Source of the DNA: SBAX01 sp043806315
Lineage (GTDB): Bacteria; Planctomycetota; Phycisphaerae; UBA1845
DNA length: 24,486 nucleotides
Assembly (NCBI GenBank): GCA_043806315.1
Contig: JAZDHF010000216.1
Span: 1 to 24,486 of the forward strand
Direction: 5' to 3'
Positions 15,611 to 23,781 of this stretch are shown one piece after another. The stretch's first letter is position 1; every line of letters begins with the position of its first letter. The notes beneath the pieces are model-generated. The model worked only from the letters and a program-made list of their open reading frames with translations. It made no database searches and had not been told where the DNA came from. The position numbers were made by a program, and so were the translations under genes.

Positions 15611-16740
15611 GGGCTTCCCGAGGGATGCACGGCGACCGTTTCCCCGGCGCGGAGTCCGGAGAGGACCTGGCGGTCGTCCCCGAATGACCGGCCCAGTTGG
15701 ACGACCCGACGGTGCAGGGTGTTCTGTTCCTTGCCGCCGACGACATCGACGATGTCCAGTTGTCCGACGCGTCGGACGGCCGATTCAGGCACGACCAGCG
15801 CGTCCTGCTCGTCCAGGGGAATGAACAGCCGGCCGAACATGCCCGCGTACACGCCCGGCGGACAGGGACCGGTGACTTTGACCGCGAAGGTGCGGCTGCC
15901 CGACTCCGCCTCCGGCACGATCTCGCTGACAAGCCCTTGGCACTTCTTGGCGACGGCGTCAACCTGGACATCGATGGTTTGTCCGACCTTCAAGCGCCGG
16001 GTCAGCGATTCGCGGACCGAGGCGACGAGCTGCATCCGCGTCGGGTCGTAGAGGGAGACGACCACCTGACCGGGCGTGACGGTGTCCCCGACTTCGACGC
16101 GTTTGTCGATGACCACGGCGTTCGAGGGCGCCTCAATCCGTGTGTAACCGAGGATCGTTCGGGCCTCCGCGGCGCTCTGCTCGTCGCGTTCCAGTTCGGC
16201 CTGTGCCGTTGCCAGCGCCGTGCTGACGCGGTCGAGCTCGATTTTGGCGGCCGAGCCTTGGGCGAACAGGTCTTGCACGCGATCGGACTCGATCTGGGCT
16301 TGCTTGCGGGCCGCGCTGCCGGCGGCGACAGCGGCCTCCGCCTGCTGAACGCGAGCTCGCAGATCGGCGTCGTCCAGCTCGACCAGCAGTTCGCCCTTGG
16401 TCACTCGTTGCCCCGCGCCAACGTGGACGGCGTTAACCCGTGCGAGCACTTTGGAGGCGACGGAGGTTTCGTGAACCGAGCGGACGGAGCCGACGGCGGT
16501 CTCGGTAATCGGCACACGGATCGTCCGCACCTCGACGACTTGGGCCGCGCCGATCGGACGACTCGGCGTCCGCGCCGGTCCGGCTGCGCCGATCTTGGAG
16601 TGGAACGCCCCCGCAAGCCACAACATCAGGAGGACGACCACCGCGCCGAAGCCGATCACGACGGCGATCCGGCGAAGGACGTAGGCGATCTTCGGGCGTT
16701 GTCGGGCCGGGGTTTGTCCGCTGGGGGGTTTGTCGGTCAT
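15598..16740 (-). CDS. RND efflux periplasmic adaptor (membrane fusion protein)
   Basis: The 380-aa product links the inner-membrane permease to an outer-membrane channel. A single hydrophobic segment near the N-terminus (about 22-46, AYVLRRIAVVIGFGAVVVLL) anchors it. The first half of the lipoyl-like barrel includes VRSVHETSVASKVLARVNAV and VGAGQRVTKGELLVELDDADL. An alpha-helical hairpin follows (about 125-190, rich in Ala, Gln and Glu). The second lipoyl half is YTRIEAPSNAVVIDKRVEVG. A beta-barrel and a membrane-proximal domain complete it. This is the standard order for the HlyD/AcrA group. There is no lipobox. The stop lies 3 nt before the permease start, so the two genes form one operon. 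No outer-membrane factor is encoded nearby. No clear ribosome-binding site precedes ATG 16740. Confidence 0.9.
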   Translation of the reverse strand: MTDKPPSGQTPARQRPKIAYVLRRIAVVIGFGAVVVLLMLWLAGAFHSKIGAAGPARTPSRPIGAAQVVEVRTIRVPITETAVGSVRSVHETSVASKVLARVNAVHVGAGQRVTKGELLVELDDADLRARVQQAEAAVAAGSAARKQAQIESDRVQDLFAQGSAAKIELDRVSTALATAQAELERDEQSAAEARTILGYTRIEAPSNAVVIDKRVEVGDTVTPGQVVVSLYDPTRMQLVASVRESLTRRLKVGQTIDVQVDAVAKKCQGLVSEIVPEAESGSRTFAVKVTGPCPPGVYAGMFGRLFIPLDEQDALVVPESAVRRVGQLDIVDVVGGKEQNTLHRRVVQLGRSFGDDRQVLSGLRAGETVAVHPSGSPGSE

Positions 16741-16944
16741 AGCGGGTTAGGGATTCTACGCCGTCGGGCGTCGATTGCCCACATCCTTGGGGACGGGCTT
16801 CGTTTGGCGCGGCGCCATGGTCGAGGCGCGCCCCGTGATTTGACCGATCGGCCCGAATCTGGTGTACTTCCCGACGTTCCCGCGAGGACGTCCCCGGGGC
16901 GGCGCGAACCGCCCGGTTGAGGAGTTGGAACAGGGAGTGCGTGG

Positions 16945-19131
16945 ATGAAAACCGACCCCGCGGCCGCCGCCCCCGAGCACAAGCCCTACGTCTCGGCGGA
17001 CCAAGTGATCCCGGAGTTCGGGCTGGCCCCCATCGTCGTCGGGGCGATCTTGGGTATCATCTTCGGGGCATCGTCGCTGTATCTCGTCCTGCAAGTCGGC
17101 ATGACGGTATCAGCCTCGATCCCCATCGCGGTGCTTTCCATCACTCTGTTCCGGGCGTTCACCCCGCTGTTTGGCCGCAACGCGACGATCCTCGAAAACA
17201 ACATGGTGCAGACGACGGGTTCGGCCGGCGAGTCCATCGCTTTCGGCGTGGGCGTCACCATGCCCGCGCTCCTCATCCTCGGCTACAACCTGGAGCTGAC
17301 GCGGGTCATGCTGGTGGCCGTACTAGGCGGACTGCTCGGCGTGCTCATGATGATCCCGCTGCGGCGGGTGTTTATCGTCAAACAACACGGGAAGTTGATC
17401 TACCCGGAGGGCGTCGCGTGCGCCGACGTACTGATGGTCGGCGAGAAAGGCGGCGCATCGGCGGCGACCGTGTTCGGCGGATTCGGGCTGGGGTTCGTGT
17501 ACCAGTTCCTGATGCAAGCGTTCAAGTTCTGGCCGGACGAGCCCACCGGCCCGATGCAGTGGGGGCGATTCCAGTTCAAGGGAGCGCACATCGCCCTCGA
17601 GGCCAAACCGGCGTTGCTCGGCGTCGGATACGTGATCGGTCCGCGGATTTCCTGCATCATGGTCGCTGGGGGGATTCTTGCCTCGTGGGTGATTTCTCCG
17701 GCCATCGTGTTGTTCGGACAGGGGTTGGCGACGCCGTTGTATCCGGCGGAGAAGCCCATCAGTGCGATGAGTCTCGATGAAATCTGGCACGACTACGTTC
17801 TTTACATTGGCGCCGGCGCCGTGGCCGCGGGCGGCATCATCAGCATGATGCAATCGCTGCCCACCATCGTCGGTTCGATTCGCGCGGGGCTGAGCGATCT
17901 GGCGTCGCGGGGAAACAACTCAGCCCAGCGGCGCTCTACCGTCTCGCGCCTGGACCGTGACATGTCCATGAAGGTCGTCCTCTTCGGATGCCTGGCGCTG
18001 ATTCTGGCCATCTCCGTAGCGCCGATGCTGAACATGAACCCGGTCGGCGCACTGTTGATCATTGTGTTCGGGTTCCTCTTCGTCACGGTCTCAGCGCGGT
18101 TGACCGGGGAAATCGGTTCGTCGTCGAACCCCATTTCGGGCATGACGGTGGCGACGCTGCTGATGACGTGCCTGATTTTTGTGGCCGTCGGATGGACCGG
18201 CGAGTTTTATCGTCTGATGGCGCTCTCGGTTGCTGGAATCGTCTGCATTGCCTGCTCGAACGGCGGGACAGTCGCGCAGTGCCTCAAGACCGGTTACATC
18301 GTCGGGGCGACGCCAAAGGCACAACAGGTCGGCATTCTCGTTGGCGCATTGACGTCGGCGCTGGTGATCGGATGGACGCTCCTCGTCCTCAATGACACGG
18401 CCACTGTGTATTCCACGAAAAACGTGCCCACCGTCACCGTTGACGCCGGCGCTCTCCCAGAGACCGAGCGCGTCGGCGGGACCTATGCGGATCAGGACAA
18501 AAACGAATACCGCGTTCTCCATGCCCGCGCCGCGCAGATCGAGGGTGTGCCCGCGGGCAAGTACTTGGTCGATGATACGGGCCGAATTCGCTACCTCGTC
18601 GACCCCGGAATCAACGGGCGGCTCAAGGAAAACGACGACGGCACGAGAGTGGAGAAGTTCAACGCGCCCAAGGCGGCGTTGATGTCCTTCATCGTCGACG
18701 GCATCCTGACGCAGAAGCTCCCCTGGTCGCTTGTGCTCCTGGGGGTCGCGATCTCGATCGTGCTGGAACTGAGCGGCGTGCCCTCCCTGCCGTTTGCCGT
18801 GGGTGTGTACCTGCCGTTGTCGGCCTCGACGCCGATCTTCTGCGGCGGGATGTTGCGCTGGCTGGGCGACAAGTTGAGTCGCCGCAGCGCCGCGGAATCG
18901 GAAATGAGCCCCGGCGTGCTGCTTTCATCCGGGTATATTGCGGGCGGGACGATCGCCGGCATCGTGGCGGCTCTGCTGGCGATTAAATACAAGACGCTGG
19001 CCGAAGTAGGCCCGAAGCAACTGGGTGAACTGGCCAACGGGAACTGGACGACAGTGGTCGCCTTCGGCGCCCTGGCGGCGGTTCTCCTTTGGATCAGCAC
19101 GCGTGGGAACTCCGTTGAAGTGAAGAGTTAG
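16945..19131 (+). CDS. OPT family oligopeptide transporter
   Basis: The 728-aa product is a polytopic membrane carrier of the OPT family, which imports small peptides or, in some members, metal chelates using the proton gradient. The start has GGGAG about 7 nt upstream. The first helix follows IPEFGLAPIVVGAILGIIFG. The family signature region FGRNATILENNMVQTTGSAGES (about 73-94) is clear, as is KLIYPEGVACADVLMVGEKGG (about 151-171). Roughly 14-16 hydrophobic segments are seen. A hydrophilic segment of about 90 residues (about 490-575, with TVDAGALPETERVG and KNEYRVLHARAAQ) lies in a late loop and may be a small soluble domain. The last helices follow KLPWSLVLLGVAISIVLEL. Length is typical of bacterial members. 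The next gene, a peptidyl-dipeptidase, follows after 70 nt, supporting peptide uptake. Confidence 0.92.
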   Translation: MKTDPAAAAPEHKPYVSADQVIPEFGLAPIVVGAILGIIFGASSLYLVLQVGMTVSASIPIAVLSITLFRAFTPLFGRNATILENNMVQTTGSAGESIAFGVGVTMPALLILGYNLELTRVMLVAVLGGLLGVLMMIPLRRVFIVKQHGKLIYPEGVACADVLMVGEKGGASAATVFGGFGLGFVYQFLMQAFKFWPDEPTGPMQWGRFQFKGAHIALEAKPALLGVGYVIGPRISCIMVAGGILASWVISPAIVLFGQGLATPLYPAEKPISAMSLDEIWHDYVLYIGAGAVAAGGIISMMQSLPTIVGSIRAGLSDLASRGNNSAQRRSTVSRLDRDMSMKVVLFGCLALILAISVAPMLNMNPVGALLIIVFGFLFVTVSARLTGEIGSSSNPISGMTVATLLMTCLIFVAVGWTGEFYRLMALSVAGIVCIACSNGGTVAQCLKTGYIVGATPKAQQVGILVGALTSALVIGWTLLVLNDTATVYSTKNVPTVTVDAGALPETERVGGTYADQDKNEYRVLHARAAQIEGVPAGKYLVDDTGRIRYLVDPGINGRLKENDDGTRVEKFNAPKAALMSFIVDGILTQKLPWSLVLLGVAISIVLELSGVPSLPFAVGVYLPLSASTPIFCGGMLRWLGDKLSRRSAAESEMSPGVLLSSGYIAGGTIAGIVAALLAIKYKTLAEVGPKQLGELANGNWTTVVAFGALAAVLLWISTRGNSVEVKS

Positions 19132-19201
19132 GTTACTCGATGCGCACAAGAGGAACGTGCGTCTTTCCAGCAAGAAGACATGTTTGGGAGAGTGTAGTGC
19201 C

Positions 19202-20902
19202 ATGTGGACGAATGGAAACCATCGAATTGGACTGGTGATGCTCTTGGCGGCGGCGAGCACTGTGTCCGCACAATCTGCGACCGATTTAACCGGGGAGGAG
19301 GCGTTCAAGGCGTTGCGCGACGCCTATGTCGCAAAATACCAGCCGCTGGTGGTTCAGTCCGAGACGGCCTGGTGGGACGCCAATACGACCGGCGCCGACG
19401 AGGCCTTTGAGCGAAGAAAGCAGGCCCAAAACGCGCTCGTCGAGTTGCACAGTGATCACATGGTATTCGCTAAACTGAAATCGATGAAAAAGACCGGCAA
19501 GATCGTCGACCCGATCCTGAAGCGCGAACTCGACGTGATGTACCGCTCGTTCCTCCCTGCGCAGGGCGACCGCGAAGTGCAGAAGAAAATCATCGCACTC
19601 GAAAGCGAACTGGAGCAGATGTTCAACGCCTACCGCGGCGAGGTCGATGGGAAACCCCTGAGCGAAAACGACATCCGTCAGATTCTCTCGGAGACCAAGG
19701 ATTCCGCGCAGGCGGAGAAGACGTGGAAGGCCTATATGGAGGTCGGCGCTGTCGTGGAGAAGAAGCTCCATGAGCTGGTCGAGTTGCGGGATGACCTGGC
19801 CCACGAGATCGGATTTCCACATTTCTTCGCCATGAAGCTTTTTCTGCAGGAGATCGACGACGACGAGCTGATGAAGCTGTTCGACGAGTTGGACGCACTG
19901 ACGAAGGAACCTTTCGCCGCATTGAAAAAGGAAATCGACTCGGCCATGGCGGCCCGTCTCGGCATCACTACGGACAAACTGCGGCCTTGGCATTTCGGCG
20001 ATCTTTTCTTCCAGGAGGCGCCGGGGATGGAGGGGGTGAATCTGGATGACGTTTACAAGGACAAGGATTTACTGGCCATCGCCAAGGACTACTACAACGG
20101 CTTAGGAACTCCCCCCGACGATATCCTTCAACGCAGTGATCTCTATGAGAAACCCAAGAAGAGTCCCCACGCCTTTTCCGCAAATCTGAACAGGGCGGAT
20201 GACATTCGCGTCCTGTGCAACCTCAAGCCGAATCTGTATTGGGCGGACACGCTGGTTCACGAACTCGGCCACGCCGTCTATGACAAATACATCGGCAAGG
20301 ATGTCCCCTTTTTGCTCCACGAGCCCTCCCACAGTCTCACTACCGAAGGTGTTGCGATGATGGTCGGGGCGATGGTGAAGAATGAGGATTTCCTGACCAA
20401 GGCTCTCAAGCTCCCACCGGAGCAGGCCGCCGGCTTGATGCAATCCGCCCGTCGCAGTCTTCGCGCCGAGAAGCTGATCTTCAGTCGATGGGCCCAGGTG
20501 ATGATGCGCTTTGAGCGCGGGATGTATAACAAGCCCGACCAGAACCTAGGGGAACTGTGGTGGTCGCTCAAGGCAAAATACCAACTCCTGAACCCGCCGG
20601 AAACCGTCAATCGCCCGGACTACGCGGCGAAGATCCATATTGTGACAACGCCGGTCTATTACCACAGCTACATGATGGGCGAGCTGTTTGCTTGCCAAAT
20701 GCACGCCTATATCGCCAAGACCGTGCTCGGAATGGATGATCCGACAAAAACATCCTTTTATGGGAAAAAGGAAGTCGGCGACTACTGGAAGCAGAAAATC
20801 TTCGGTCCGGGAAACCTGTATTCGTGGAAGGAGTTCACCAAGCAGGCCACCGGTGAGCCTCTATCGGCCAAAGCCTTTGCCCAGTTCTATGTGCAACGCT
20901 AA
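19202..20902 (+). CDS. M2 family metallopeptidase (peptidyl-dipeptidase, ACE-like), exported
   Basis: The 566-aa product resembles bacterial homologues of angiotensin-converting enzyme, zinc enzymes that release dipeptides from peptide C-termini. ATG 19202 is chosen because it opens a signal peptide (IGLVMLLAAASTVSA) and GGGAG lies upstream; the frame is open to 19157. Mature sequence starts near QSATDLTGEEAF. SETAWWDANTTGADE (about 57-71) matches the N-terminal helix of the family. The zinc motif is HELGH at His353-Glu354-His357. Glu382 in LTTEGVAMM is the likely third ligand, 25 residues on; ACE itself has 24, so a one-residue indel is implied. The C-terminal PVYYHSYMMGELFACQMHAY also fits M2. 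It should act in the periplasm, feeding small peptides to the OPT carrier. M3 oligopeptidases are a less likely alternative. Confidence 0.88.
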   Translation: MWTNGNHRIGLVMLLAAASTVSAQSATDLTGEEAFKALRDAYVAKYQPLVVQSETAWWDANTTGADEAFERRKQAQNALVELHSDHMVFAKLKSMKKTGKIVDPILKRELDVMYRSFLPAQGDREVQKKIIALESELEQMFNAYRGEVDGKPLSENDIRQILSETKDSAQAEKTWKAYMEVGAVVEKKLHELVELRDDLAHEIGFPHFFAMKLFLQEIDDDELMKLFDELDALTKEPFAALKKEIDSAMAARLGITTDKLRPWHFGDLFFQEAPGMEGVNLDDVYKDKDLLAIAKDYYNGLGTPPDDILQRSDLYEKPKKSPHAFSANLNRADDIRVLCNLKPNLYWADTLVHELGHAVYDKYIGKDVPFLLHEPSHSLTTEGVAMMVGAMVKNEDFLTKALKLPPEQAAGLMQSARRSLRAEKLIFSRWAQVMMRFERGMYNKPDQNLGELWWSLKAKYQLLNPPETVNRPDYAAKIHIVTTPVYYHSYMMGELFACQMHAYIAKTVLGMDDPTKTSFYGKKEVGDYWKQKIFGPGNLYSWKEFTKQATGEPLSAKAFAQFYVQR

Positions 20903-20911
20903 CGCGGACGG

Positions 20912-21169
20912 TCAGGGCAAGTGCGACGGGTCGGTCGACGCCGAAGGCGCGGGCTTGCCGACTTGATCGAGGGCAATCAGAGGTACGCGCTTTAACCCGC
21001 GTGAAGGAGGTCGGACGGCTCCGGCCTTCGCGGGCTTGTCGCCGCAACCGCAGTCGGTCGCGCAACCGGTTTTTCCGTTCAGCATCCGCCATACGGATCG
21101 TCCGGCATACGCCAGTGCGACCGCAACGACCGTCAAAGCAAGGTAGTCTTGAATCCCCATGAAAATCAT
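20912..21169 (-). CDS. FeoB-associated Cys-rich membrane protein
   Basis: The 85-aa product starts at ATG 21169, whose A is also the last base of the feoB stop codon (TAATG), so translation is coupled. ATG 21160 is an alternative. One membrane helix (DYLALTVVAVALAYAGRSVW, about 8-27) is followed by the Cys cluster GCATDCGCGDK (about 34-44). This is the layout of the FeoB-associated family found downstream of feoB. Its role is not firmly known; help with Fe(II) handling or FeoB assembly is proposed. The tail after the Cys cluster (about 40 residues, Pro- and Ser-rich) is longer than usual. The gene ends 9 nt from the convergent M2 peptidase stop. Confidence 0.8.
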   Translation of the reverse strand: MIFMGIQDYLALTVVAVALAYAGRSVWRMLNGKTGCATDCGCGDKPAKAGAVRPPSRGLKRVPLIALDQVGKPAPSASTDPSHLP

Positions 21170-23388
21170 TACACCCAGCGAACGGCGATCTGATACGTCG
21201 CCAGCGCTCCGACATACGCCAGTGCAGTCATATAGGTGAAAGTCAGCACCGCCCACGCCCAGGACTTCGTCTCGCGCTTGATCGTCGCCAACGTCGCCGC
21301 GCACTGGCAGCACAGGGCGAAGAACACCATGATCGACAAAGCCACCGCGAGGTTGTACACGGGGCGACCGTCGGGCCAGGTCGCGGCGTGCAGCGTCGCC
21401 CGCAAACCCGGCGACGTCTCGTCCCGACCGCCGCCGAGGTTGTAGATCGTCCCCATCGTTGCCACCACGACTTCCCGTGCGGGGAAGGAGGCGATCGCCG
21501 CAGTGCCGATCCGCCAATCCCATCCGAGGGGCTTGACAGCCGGTTCGATCCACTGCCCCATGCGTCCCAGGAAACTCTGCCGCAGATACTCCCCGGCCTC
21601 GTCGCGGTTGATCTCCGCCCGTCGCGCGTTCAACGCCTCACCCGTCAGACCCGCATCGACAACGGAGTCGCGCTCAGCCTGATACGCTGCGGCGATCGCC
21701 GCGGGATGCGGATAATAGCCCAAGGCCCAGATCACGATCGCCACCGCGAAGATCAAGGTCCCTGCAGAAACGCAAAACGCCTTTCCCTGCTCATACATCC
21801 GAAAGAACACGATGCGCGGCGACGGCCATCTGTACGTCGGCAGCTCCATCAAAAACGATTGCGACGGACCCTTCAGCACCGTTCGCTTGAGGATCAGAGC
21901 GACCGGAATCGCCACGACCGCACCGACCAGGTACATCGCCAGCAGCGTCGCCGCCTGCAGACCGATCAAACCGCCGAGAAGCGGCGTCGCGGGGATGAAC
22001 GCCCCGATGAGCAGCACATACACCGGCAGCCGGGCGCTGCAACTCATCAACGGCGCGATGAGGATGGTCACGAACCGGTCCCGCCGGTCCTCGATCGTGC
22101 GCGTCGAGAGAATCCCCGGCACCGCGCAGGCGAACGACGACAGCAAGGGGATGAAGGATTTCCCGTTGAGACCGAATAGGCCCATCCAACGATCCATCAG
22201 GAACGCCGCCCGGGCCATGTAGCCGCAGTCCTCCAGAATCGCGAGGAATAAAAACAGAATCAATATCTGCGGCAGAAAGGTCAGCACCGCCCCGACCCCC
22301 GCCGCCACGCCGTTCACGACCAGGCTCTGCACCGCGCCCGCCGGAATCACGTCGGCGAGGAACCCGCCCAATGCGCCGAAGAAGCCGTCGATCGCGTCCA
22401 TCACCGGCGCCGCCCAGGCGTAGACGCTCTGGAAGCAGATCCCCATCATCAACAGAAACACCACCAACCCGAAGACGCGATGGGTGAAGAGCCGATCGGC
22501 CGCCTCGGACTTGGACCGCGGCCTCGGACGAACCCGCGTCACCACGTGGTGCAGCACGCGATCGATCCAGGTGTACCGGACGCGGGCCTCCACCTCCGCC
22601 ACCGATTCCCCGGCCGACGCGATTCGCCGCCGGCGCTCGGCCAATTCCTCCGCCAAGCCTCGCCCGCACCGCTTCACCAGCCGCGACTCGTGGTATCCGC
22701 CCGGATCGAGCAAGGTCTGCATGGCTTCGATGCGCGAGGCCCGGTGATGCTCCCCGGCGCCGCCGTCGGCCAGCGAGTTGCGGAGACCGTCGAGCTCCGC
22801 ACAGACGCAATCGGGAAACGACGGACAGTGGTCCGAACAGGGTGCGTCGAGGGAGTCGAGGATCGCCTTCTCCAAGGCCTCGATCCCGATTTGCCTGGTC
22901 GCCACCACGGGCACGACCACCACGCCCAATTCCGCCGCCAGCGCCGCCGCATCGATCCGAACTCCCGACGCCTCCGCCAAGTCCATCATGTTCAGGGCGA
23001 CAACCAGCGGAACGCCGAGTTCCAGAAGCTGTGTGCTCAAGAACAGGTTGCGTCCGAGGTTGGCCGCATCGACGACGCTGACGATCAGGTCCGGACGACG
23101 ATCCACGCCGGCGCGACCGAGCAAGGCATCCAGAACGATCGCCTCGTCCGCGGCCCGAGCCGCAAGGCTGTAGGCGCCCGGTAGATCAATCACCTCGATC
23201 GGGGTCGCCTTGTCCTCCGTGCGAATAAAGCCCGCCCGCCGCTCCACCGTCGTTCCAGGATAGTTTCCGACGCGCTGACGATACCCGGTTAGGGCGGTAA
23301 ACAGTGTGCTTTTGCCGGTGTTCGGATTGCCGATGAGGGCCACCGACCGGACGCGCGGAGCTGTCTGTAAGGGGATGGACGCGGACAT
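21169..23388 (-). CDS. feoB: Ferrous iron transport protein B
   Basis: The 739-aa product imports Fe(II) across the cytoplasmic membrane under control of its own GTPase domain. ATG 23388 is chosen because AGGA lies about 6 nt upstream and the G-domain starts normally from it. G1 is GNPNTGKST (20-28), G2 lies in GTTVERR, G3 is DLPGAYSL (68-75) and G4 is NMMD (133-136). The membrane half has the gate motifs SCSARLPVYVLLIGAF and, near the C-terminus, CCQCAATLATIKRETKSW. Both are well conserved in the family. An unusual Cys cluster, C-x3-C-x5-C-x-C (Cys184, 188, 194 and 196), sits just after the G-domain. The gene starts 8 nt after feoA and overlaps the downstream Cys-rich protein, giving a complete feo operon. 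No convincing Fur box was seen. Confidence 0.96.
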   Translation of the reverse strand: MSASIPLQTAPRVRSVALIGNPNTGKSTLFTALTGYRQRVGNYPGTTVERRAGFIRTEDKATPIEVIDLPGAYSLAARAADEAIVLDALLGRAGVDRRPDLIVSVVDAANLGRNLFLSTQLLELGVPLVVALNMMDLAEASGVRIDAAALAAELGVVVVPVVATRQIGIEALEKAILDSLDAPCSDHCPSFPDCVCAELDGLRNSLADGGAGEHHRASRIEAMQTLLDPGGYHESRLVKRCGRGLAEELAERRRRIASAGESVAEVEARVRYTWIDRVLHHVVTRVRPRPRSKSEAADRLFTHRVFGLVVFLLMMGICFQSVYAWAAPVMDAIDGFFGALGGFLADVIPAGAVQSLVVNGVAAGVGAVLTFLPQILILFLFLAILEDCGYMARAAFLMDRWMGLFGLNGKSFIPLLSSFACAVPGILSTRTIEDRRDRFVTILIAPLMSCSARLPVYVLLIGAFIPATPLLGGLIGLQAATLLAMYLVGAVVAIPVALILKRTVLKGPSQSFLMELPTYRWPSPRIVFFRMYEQGKAFCVSAGTLIFAVAIVIWALGYYPHPAAIAAAYQAERDSVVDAGLTGEALNARRAEINRDEAGEYLRQSFLGRMGQWIEPAVKPLGWDWRIGTAAIASFPAREVVVATMGTIYNLGGGRDETSPGLRATLHAATWPDGRPVYNLAVALSIMVFFALCCQCAATLATIKRETKSWAWAVLTFTYMTALAYVGALATYQIAVRWV

Positions 23389-23396
23389 GAACCATC

Positions 23397-23633
23397 CTAC
23401 GGGCGGTGGACGACGATGTTGCGTTGGTGCTCGACTCCGAGTCCGACGCAGGTCCCGCTGATGCGAACAAGACACGGCTTGCCCGGTCGGATCATCTCCA
23501 CCACGGCCCCGCGGACGAACCCCATATCAGCAAGCCGCTTCGCCGCCGTCTGGGCTGCCTTAACGGAGACGACCGCGGCCGCCTCGCCGGTTTTCAAGCT
23601 GGATAGTCGATCCTGGACCGCTTCCTTTTCCAT
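23397..23633 (-). CDS. feoA: Ferrous iron transport protein A
   Basis: The product is a 78-aa SH3-like cytoplasmic protein that works with FeoB. ATG 23633 gives normal family length; a GTG at 23675 would add 14 residues of no family resemblance. Conserved features include LKTGEAAAVV near the N-terminus, RLADMGFVRGAVVEMI in the middle (the FeoA signature LxxMGxxxGxxv) and a final strand ending NIVVHRP. It heads the feo operon. A TATAGT on the minus strand at 23706-23711 could be its -10 element, but no -35 at normal spacing was found. Confidence 0.9.
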   Translation of the reverse strand: MEKEAVQDRLSSLKTGEAAAVVSVKAAQTAAKRLADMGFVRGAVVEMIRPGKPCLVRISGTCVGLGVEHQRNIVVHRP

Positions 23634-23781
23634 TGCCAAGCACGACCCTGGGTGTAAAGTGAGACCGTACACCACGAAACGACCGACCCTTCAGGTTCCA
23701 CCGATACTATATCCGCCGCCGGGGCGCGGCATCCACCTCAAAGGCGACGCGGTTGTGGGGGTCTGGCCACGGATTTTGGCA

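Noticed and set aside
23676..23781. Fur box upstream of feoA
   Set aside because: No sequence close to the GATAATGATAATCATTATC consensus is present. The AT-rich patch at 23704-23712 is too short.
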